Source: Paenibacillus sp. FSL H8-0079
Lineage (GTDB): Bacteria; Bacillota; Bacilli; Paenibacillales; Paenibacillaceae
NCBI RefSeq assembly: GCF_037991315.1
Contig: NZ_CP150300.1
Span: 3,472,001-3,536,000, forward strand
Length of the DNA: 64,000 nt
Reading direction: 5' to 3'
Shown here: in pieces, positions 58,520 through 64,000 of the stretch
Layout: each line of letters begins with the position of its first letter
Position numbering within the stretch: position 1 is the first letter of the stretch
The notes under the pieces: generated by a model
Told to the model about the DNA's origin: nothing
Database searches by the model: none
Seen by the model: the letters and a program-made list of their open reading frames with translations, nothing else
Program-made: the position numbers and the translations under genes

Positions 58520-59322
58520 TTATGAGTCATAGATATCCTTTATAAATTGAATAAAGTGAGCGGTAGCTGAGCTAAATATCCTATTCTTTTTCCAAGCGAG
58601 TACATGGTTTGTTATTCGTTCAGGTTCAAAGGGAACAAAACATGTGCTATTACTTTCCCGAATTGTATATGATCCGCTTACACATATGGCATACCCCAGT
58701 TTCCGTTCTACCAACTGCATCGCATTAGTCAATAAATTATGGGATGCGAAAATAGTAAGACGATCATTCTCCACATCAAGCCAACTTGCAATCTCATTCT
58801 GCACAATTGTCCGACGGGGTGGAATTAAGGGTAAAGAAAGTATTTCTTGAATCCCAATGGATGATTTCTGAGCAAGAGGATCATCTCGTCTCATTAGAAT
58901 ACCCCACTTTTCCGGATAGGGTAATCGAACATAGTCATATTTGGCAGTTTCAATGGGTTCCAATAATATGCCAATATCGATATTTCCTCGGTCAAGCTTT
59001 TCTCTAATATCATCTCCATCAGCACTATACAGTTCATATTGTACTCTAGGATGCCGGTTGGAGAATTTCTCTACGATTTCTGCCAACGCTCCGGATACAA
59101 TGGACTCCACACATCCAATAGAAACTACTCCACCAATCAAATCTTCCTGCTCTGCCAGATCTCTTTCTGTCTTGTCTAAAAGGGACACGATCTCTTTTAC
59201 CCGTTGCTGATACAAGAGACCTTTATCTGTTAGTGTAATCTGCCTTTTTCCTCGTATAAACAACCTAGCACCCAGTTCTTCTTCAAGATCCATAAGCTGC
59301 CTGCTTAGTGTTGGTTGCGAAC
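58520..59322 (-). pseudogene. LysR-family regulator truncated at its 5' end
   Basis: The frame shows a full LysR effector domain and, at its start, only the tail of the winged helix: QPTLSRQL just upstream of the ATG at 59293. The preceding 30 residues of the normal LysR N-terminus are absent, and beyond 59322 the DNA matches a MATE gene on the other strand. An ATG at 59293 could start a 257-residue protein without a DNA-binding domain. Paralogous to the LysR at 22970-23860 (YHLYSGNEDD vs YELYSADGDD, WGVVMR vs WGILMR). Confidence 0.82.
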
Positions 59323-59890
59323 AGCTGCTATAGCTGCAAATTCGGTTGGCAGTACGATTACTTCATTGCAAGCTTTACCTGGAATGGCAATCGGTTTAGG
59401 TATGTCCATAGTCATTTCCAGATGTGTAGGAGCTGGAGATTTCACACAGGCTAGATACTATACGAAAAAGATACTTGGTATCATGTTTGTGGCACAGATT
59501 GTGAGTTCCTTGGTTAGTTTAGCCTTGTTTCCGAGTATATTGAGCATTTATCATTTTTCAGCAGAAGCAACGCAATGGACTACGGAGATTGTGTGGAGCC
59601 ATGCGATTGTCATGATATTGATTTGGCCTTTCGGAAATGCACTTCCATCGGTATTTCGCGCTGCTGGAGATGCAAAGTACCCCATGGTAGTGAGTATGAT
59701 TACTATGTTTTGTTGCAGAATTATGTTCGCTTATGTCTTGGTGTACCTATTTGATATGGGGATGTTTGCAACATGGATAGCTATCTATTGTGATTGGTTG
59801 ATAAAAGGAGGGCTGTTCATTTGGAGGTATGTTAATGGGAGATGGACTACATTCCAAGCTATTGAGCTAACTGGCAGGAAAGCTGAATAA
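59321..59890 (+). pseudogene. MATE-family exporter, C-terminal fragment
   Basis: About 190 residues equal to the last two-fifths of a MATE exporter: AAIAANSV, LPGMAIGLGMSIVISRCVGAGDFTQARYYTKK and SVFRAAGDAKYPMVVSM, followed by the last helices. The first 250 or so residues are missing and the fragment starts exactly where the truncated LysR ends. No plausible start with a ribosome site; only a TTG at 59315. Not expected to function. Confidence 0.82.
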
Positions 59891-59945
59891 TTAATCGAAT
59901 TGCTTGAAGGGATGGCTTTAAGTAACGAAATATGATCCCGCTGAA

Positions 59946-59970
59946 AGTCGCTAATTTAGCGGCTTTTTTT
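59946..59970 (+). terminator. Terminator; copy 5 of the dispersed hairpin
   Basis: AGTCGCTA, loop ATT, TAGCGGCT and T residues. It follows the MATE fragment. The rest of the 304-base gap (59891-60194) contains only the MerR promoter described next. Confidence 0.88.
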
Positions 59971-60134
59971 GTTGCATCCGTACAAGATCTTTCCCCGAAT
60001 CAAGAACCTTATACTTCAAAAAAAATGAACGTTTTATTCAAAAACGGTTCTTTGACTTGCCGATGACATCAACATAGAGTGATGACAAGACAGGCACTCG
60101 ATTTCAGCTATGAAAAGAAGAGACATTCACACCC

Positions 60135-60166
60135 TTGACTTTCCCCTGCACGGGAGACTGTATACT
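60135..60166 (+). promoter_or_regulatory. MerR-type promoter
   Basis: TTGACT (60135-60140) and TATACT (60161-60166) are 20 bases apart, with a dyad TCCC-C-TGCA-C-GGGA (60142-60155) in the spacer. The length and dyad are typical of MerR/BmrR activation and probably serve the MerR-MFS operon. Confidence 0.72.
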
Positions 60167-60194
60167 CGCATTATGTTAATAGATTGGAGATGAT

Positions 60195-61016
60195 ATGTTG
60201 TTCAAAATCAGTGCGTTTTCCAGGCTTAGTAGGATTTCCTTAAAAACACTGCGTTATTATGACCAGATCGGTATACTCAAGCCGAGTAAGGTAGATCGTG
60301 ATACCGGCTATCGTTACTATTCCGCAGATCAGCTTCTTGAGCTTAACCGAATCTTGATCTATAAGGAATTAGGCTTCACATTGCCCCAGATTACACAGTT
60401 GATCCAGGAAGAAATTACAGTGGAGAATATTCAAGGCATGTTTAGGCTGAAAAGAAGCGAAATCCAGCGAATCATTGACGCAGAACAAGCCAAACTGATC
60501 AGGATTGAGGAGCGTATACAGCTTATAGAAGTAGAGGGGCAAGTCGAAACAGGGCAAGAGATCAGAATCAAAGCAGAAGATGCTCAGCCGTTTCTTTTCC
60601 AGAGCGCATGCGGGAGAGAAGAGGACATTCCAAATTTGTTACATCAGTTTGATCCGTTCGTAACAAAGGAAATTCGCCAATTGATTCAAGGTCCTCAGGT
60701 TGTTTTATGGAAAGAAATCGACGGAAAAGAGGATGAGTTTGAGTTCGAAATTGGTTATTTCTTAACCTGTGAGCTGCGATCACCCCCAGATCCATTGCAG
60801 CTGCGATTTCTTCCTCCTGAGCCCATGATGGCTACAATGGCTTTTCTTTCGAATGCTAATTTTGATTGTGCAGCTTGTGTTCATCTAGCGAGATGGATTG
60901 AGAAGAATAACTATCAGATCAAGGAAACCGCGTCTGGCAGGGAGCTATATTTCCCCTTATCTGAAGAACAAGAGGCACAATTTATAGAAATACAAATCCC
61001 AATACGAAATAGATAA
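60195..61016 (+). CDS. MerR-family regulator, BmrR-like
   Basis: 273 residues. MerR winged helix at 3-72 (ISLKTLRYYDQIGILKPSKVDRDTGYRYYSADQLLELNRILIYKELG), coiled coil (about 75-115) and a ligand domain. GGAGA is only 4 bases before the ATG; TTG at 60198 is an alternative. The upstream promoter has a 20-base spacer, consistent with auto-activation. The MFS gene begins 24 bases after the stop, as with BmrR-Bmr. Confidence 0.9.
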   Translation: MLFKISAFSRLSRISLKTLRYYDQIGILKPSKVDRDTGYRYYSADQLLELNRILIYKELGFTLPQITQLIQEEITVENIQGMFRLKRSEIQRIIDAEQAKLIRIEERIQLIEVEGQVETGQEIRIKAEDAQPFLFQSACGREEDIPNLLHQFDPFVTKEIRQLIQGPQVVLWKEIDGKEDEFEFEIGYFLTCELRSPPDPLQLRFLPPEPMMATMAFLSNANFDCAACVHLARWIEKNNYQIKETASGRELYFPLSEEQEAQFIEIQIPIRNR

Positions 61017-61040
61017 CTGAAGAAAGCGGAGTGGAGTGAA

Positions 61041-62195
61041 TTGAGAAATAAATGGATCATTTATGTCCTGGCATTGGCTGTTTTTCTGATCGGAACAATA
61101 GAATACATTATTACGGGAGTCATTGAAATGATCGCCGAAGACTTGAGCGTATCTACTTCTGAAGTTGGTATGCTGGTGACTGTATTCGCTTTGGCAGCGG
61201 CGATCGTTGCTCCTATTCTAATTACATTTACCATAAATATGGATCGCAAGAAGTTACTGATAGCCGCCCTCAGCGTGTTTATTGCCAGCAACGGACTTAT
61301 GCTTGTAGACCTTTCTTATGAAACATTACTATGGGTGCGAATGATTCAAGGGGCAAGCGGAGGAATCGCCACCGTTATAGCTATGGCAGTATCGACGCGA
61401 CTGGTTGAAGAAGAGAAGAGAGGCAATGCCATTGGTATCATTTTAATGGGGCTTAGCAGTTCGCTAGTACTCGGCGTTCCCATGGGCACATTCTTTAGTG
61501 AGATGTTTGGGTGGAGAGTACTATTTGTTTTGATCGGGTTGTTAAGTATTATTCCATTACTTATCATCTACAACAAGGTTCCGGCAATCAAAGAGGAAGA
61601 AAAGATGACTCTCAGAATGCAGCTCGCCATTTTGAAAAATCCAACCATTCTGACTGCCTTGCTTATTACTTTATTGTATATCGGCGGCTATTCTACACTG
61701 TTCACTTATATTACGCCCTTCTTACAAGCCACGTCCTCACTTTCCATGACGGAAATAAGCGGTATTCTGTTTCTGGCTGGGATTTGCAGTTTTGTTGGAT
61801 CAAAAGTGGGCGGACAATTGGCAGATGCAAAGGGATCGAAATTTACAATTTGTATAGGTCTTCTGTTACAAGGGGTGACTCTTCTTTTGTTCGCTCTAGC
61901 CGGTGTGAATCTATTGGTTTTACTGCTAGTTTTAATGATTTTCATGTTAGCAACGTGGAGTATTTCCCCGGCTCAGCAACTGTATCTGGTCACTTTAGCA
62001 CCTCGCAATCCGGATATTGCCCTTAGCGTCAATACTTCGTTCATCCAGTTTGGTTTTGCACTGGGATCTGGATTAGGCGGGTTTGTCATCAGTCGTACAT
62101 CTGTCTTTTACTTGAATTGGCTGGGTTTTGCTGCTGTGAGTATAGCCTTTCTTCTTGCCATTTTATTATTTAAGAGAAGGAGAAGTGAGATTTGA
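61041..62195 (+). CDS. MFS exporter downstream of MerR
   Basis: 384 residues, with a TTG start at 61041 (no in-frame ATG nearby; a GGAGTGGAG region precedes it). 12 helices of the AraJ/NepI-type branch (IGTIEYIITGVIEMIAEDLSVSTSEVGMLVTVFALAAAIVAPIL). Probably activated by the MerR protein together with which it is transcribed; MerR-type drug sensors usually bind the exporter's substrates. Confidence 0.9.
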   Translation: MRNKWIIYVLALAVFLIGTIEYIITGVIEMIAEDLSVSTSEVGMLVTVFALAAAIVAPILITFTINMDRKKLLIAALSVFIASNGLMLVDLSYETLLWVRMIQGASGGIATVIAMAVSTRLVEEEKRGNAIGIILMGLSSSLVLGVPMGTFFSEMFGWRVLFVLIGLLSIIPLLIIYNKVPAIKEEEKMTLRMQLAILKNPTILTALLITLLYIGGYSTLFTYITPFLQATSSLSMTEISGILFLAGICSFVGSKVGGQLADAKGSKFTICIGLLLQGVTLLLFALAGVNLLVLLLVLMIFMLATWSISPAQQLYLVTLAPRNPDIALSVNTSFIQFGFALGSGLGGFVISRTSVFYLNWLGFAAVSIAFLLAILLFKRRRSEI

Positions 62196-62199
62196 ATAA

Positions 62200-62240
62200 A
62201 AAAAGCCCTTCTCTTCTTTCATTCGAAGAGAAGGGCTTTT
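62200..62240. terminator. Bidirectional terminator
   Basis: AAAAGCCCTTCTCTTC pairs with GAAGAGAAGGGCTTTT, between the convergent MFS and alkaline phosphatase genes. Confidence 0.92.
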
Positions 62241-62253
62241 CCTGAATATTGGA

Positions 62254-63612
62254 TTACTGATGCTTTCTAAGAATATCGAATATGATCTTTGCGTTATCTG
62301 TATTGTCGATCAACCCGGAGAATCGATGACTTGCAGGACCGTAGGCATAGACTGGAACATCTTCTCCTGTATGTCCACCTGTTGTCCAGCCCGTAAACGA
62401 ACGGTTATCAATAATCGCTTCAATAGCATTATCAATCTTCGTTACATCCACACTTTGGGCTGCTTCTTTCACCGATTGAATCTCTTCAGCCTTTAACTCC
62501 AGTTTCAGATAACTTTTCAAAGTTTCTTCAACCGAAGCACCTTTCGCAATTTGCGCTGCCATGAAGTCTGGCGTACGCAGTGCAGCTTTGATCGGATCTA
62601 CGAAGAAGTTGTATTCTCCATCTTTTCCTAGCGTAAGTCCTCCTGTGGAGTGGTCTGCAGTAGCTACGACAAGCGTTTCACCGTCTTTTTTGGCGAAATC
62701 AATGGCTGCCTGAAATGCTGCTGCAAAATCTTCCATCTCACTCATCGCGCCAACGATATCATTATCATGTCCTGCCCAGTCGATCTGGCTGCCTTCAACC
62801 ATAAGGAAGAAACCTTTGTCGTTAGAGCTAAGGCGATCAATAGCTGTATTGGTCATCTCGGCCAATGATGGAGTTGCGTCAGTTCGATCAATCAGCTTGT
62901 CCAAGCCTCCATCCGCGAACAGTCCAAGTACTTGTTGATTCTTATCGGCAAGTAGAGCGGAGCGATCCGTCACATAGCTGAAGCCAGCCTTCTGGAACTC
63001 CTTGGTCAGGTCACGGCCCTCGCGTACAAAATTGGATTTTCCTCCTCCTAGGAGCACATCAACCTTATGCTTGCCATTAATCAACTCATCATAGTAATCA
63101 TCCGCAATGGCATCCATGTTTTTCCGGCTAATGTCATGGGCACCGAATGCAGCTGGTGTGGCATGAGTAATCTCCGATGTAGCCACGAGCCCCGTAGATT
63201 TCCCGTTTTCTTTTGCCTGTTCCAGTACGGTTTTGACTTCTTTCTGTTCAGGATCTACAGCAATGGCCGCATTATAGGTTTTTACGCCTGCCGACATAGC
63301 CGTTGCTGCGGAAGCGGAATCCGTCACATTTTGCTTGTCATCATCCGGATAGGTCATTTGTGCCCCTACCAGATAAGGGTCAAATACAGTTTTGTCCATG
63401 CCTTTCGTCGAAGGATCATCCTTCATATAACGGTAGGCGGAAGTATAAGAGGTTCCCATACCATCCCCAATGAGGAAGATGATGTTCTTGACTTGTTTTT
63501 TCTCCACACTTACGGCTTGAACCGCACTTGCTTGTCCGGCTGACCAGAGAGTAGAAGCCGATACAGCTAGAGTCAACGCTACCGCTGGTAGTACTCTTTT
63601 GGATAATTTCAC
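62254..63612 (-). CDS. Secreted alkaline phosphatase
   Basis: 452 residues. Signal peptide to about residue 31 (SGQASAVQA-type site). Motifs: GDGMG at 49-53, nucleophile S99 in TDSASAATA, EITHATPAAFGAHD, WAGHDND and TADHSTGG for the two Zn and one Mg, and TTGGHTGEDVPVYAYGP near the end. It frees phosphate from organic esters outside the cell. AGGAGG precedes the ATG. In the 265 bases upstream (63613-63877) I see no clear TTAACA PhoP repeats, so Pho control is not shown. Confidence 0.95.
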   Translation of the reverse strand: MKLSKRVLPAVALTLAVSASTLWSAGQASAVQAVSVEKKQVKNIIFLIGDGMGTSYTSAYRYMKDDPSTKGMDKTVFDPYLVGAQMTYPDDDKQNVTDSASAATAMSAGVKTYNAAIAVDPEQKEVKTVLEQAKENGKSTGLVATSEITHATPAAFGAHDISRKNMDAIADDYYDELINGKHKVDVLLGGGKSNFVREGRDLTKEFQKAGFSYVTDRSALLADKNQQVLGLFADGGLDKLIDRTDATPSLAEMTNTAIDRLSSNDKGFFLMVEGSQIDWAGHDNDIVGAMSEMEDFAAAFQAAIDFAKKDGETLVVATADHSTGGLTLGKDGEYNFFVDPIKAALRTPDFMAAQIAKGASVEETLKSYLKLELKAEEIQSVKEAAQSVDVTKIDNAIEAIIDNRSFTGWTTGGHTGEDVPVYAYGPASHRFSGLIDNTDNAKIIFDILRKHQ

Positions 63613-63877
63613 AATAATTCCTCCTCGTTATATCTCAAACATGAATGCATGAATCTATACTCATTTGTTCAACATTAAGAAGATTATCATTTATTTGTAA
63701 ATAATAACCAGTATTTTTGTATACTTGAGGTAAAAACAAAATAAGGAGGTTCCTTCATTACTGTACAAAAATATACTCATCCCCGTGTTTTTGAAGTATG
63801 ATAAAACATAGTAGAACGCTTTCATTCTTGTATTACGACTATCAAAAATCAACTTCATTATCAGGAGGCTCTTACCA

Positions 63878-64000
63878 TTGACTAAAACAACTCCAAATTA
63901 TGCTGGATATCTTTTTGTACATTTTATTGGTGAACAACCCGACGGAGAGCAAGTTTATTTCTCCTATAGCGAAGACGGCCTTCACTGGAAGGACCTTCAT
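63878..64000 (+). CDS. Glycoside hydrolase family 43, 5' part (cut by window edge)
   Basis: A TTG start at 63878 with AGGAGG at 63863-63868 opens a frame that runs past the end of the window. The 41 visible residues (YLFVHFIGEQPDGEQVYFSYSEDGLHWKDLH) are typical of the first blade of GH43 arabinosidase/xylosidase proteins. No signal peptide is visible. Family is well supported; substrate is open. Confidence 0.8.
   Translation, partial: MTKTTPNYAGYLFVHFIGEQPDGEQVYFSYSEDGLHWKDLH

Noticed and set aside
63613-63877. PhoP boxes upstream of the alkaline phosphatase
   Set aside because: A few TT(A/G)ACA-like strings occur, but not in the 11-base repeated spacing of a Pho box.

Overview
The window looks like chromosome of a moderate-GC, spore-former-type Firmicute, most probably a Paenibacillus. 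This rests on strong AGGAGG-type ribosome sites, typical Bacillota families (LicT, PbuG-like permease, CsaA, PdxS with a MocR regulator, Mn and iron lipoproteins), a secreted protein with a copper-amine-oxidase N-terminal domain, and family 43 glycosidases. The genus is an inference; there is no rRNA, tRNA, phage, IS element or CRISPR array here.

Layout. 1-6.2 kb: 3' end of a GH43 glycosidase, a DinB protein, a DinG helicase, and the divergent pdxR/pdxS pair (pdxS has no pdxT beside it). 6.2-12.7 kb: Fur-box-controlled iron lipoprotein, a TetR remnant overlapping a hydrolase, cupin, a Fur-boxed AraC regulator, an ankyrin lipoprotein and an aldo/keto reductase. 12.7-21.9 kb: purine permease behind a four-segment attenuator leader, a membrane-anchored hydrolase, an Mn ABC transporter with MntR-like operators, a MATE/TetR pair with three operators, CsaA and an EamA exporter. 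22-29.8 kb: AraC, LysR/SDR/MFS, a leucine-rich-repeat protein, a nitroreductase/HxlR pair and a Gfo/Idh/MocA oxidoreductase. 29.8-34.3 kb: a LicT-RAT-controlled beta-glucoside PTS operon whose GH1 gene carries two in-frame stops. 34.3-36.1 kb: TetR/esterase.

36.1-42.2 kb is the most unusual block: a SufR-like regulator with a C-terminal cysteine cluster, divergent from a six-gene run of MFS, HxlR, A-type Fe-S carrier, HesB-like protein, second MFS and macrolide-type glycosyltransferase, ended by one terminator. 42.3-47.9 kb holds further MFS/TetR/nitroreductase and WYL/GyrI-like modules. 48-52.8 kb is a second, intact beta-glucoside PTS/GH1 operon, led by an EthD-domain gene and driven by a MerR-type promoter instead of antitermination. 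52.8-56.4 kb: an arginase-fold protein and a large secreted protein preceded by a remnant of its own paralogue. 56.4-62.2 kb: TetR/MFS, a deletion scar joining broken LysR and MATE genes, and a MerR/MFS pair. 62.2-64 kb: alkaline phosphatase and the start of another GH43 gene.

Overall this is an accessory, environment-facing region: about nine drug-type exporters, most paired with their own regulator and a recognisable palindromic operator, interleaved with plant-glucoside uptake and metal acquisition. Near-identical terminator hairpins recur at five or six sites. Several genes are visibly decaying (GH1, TetR, LysR, MATE, the secreted-protein paralogue).
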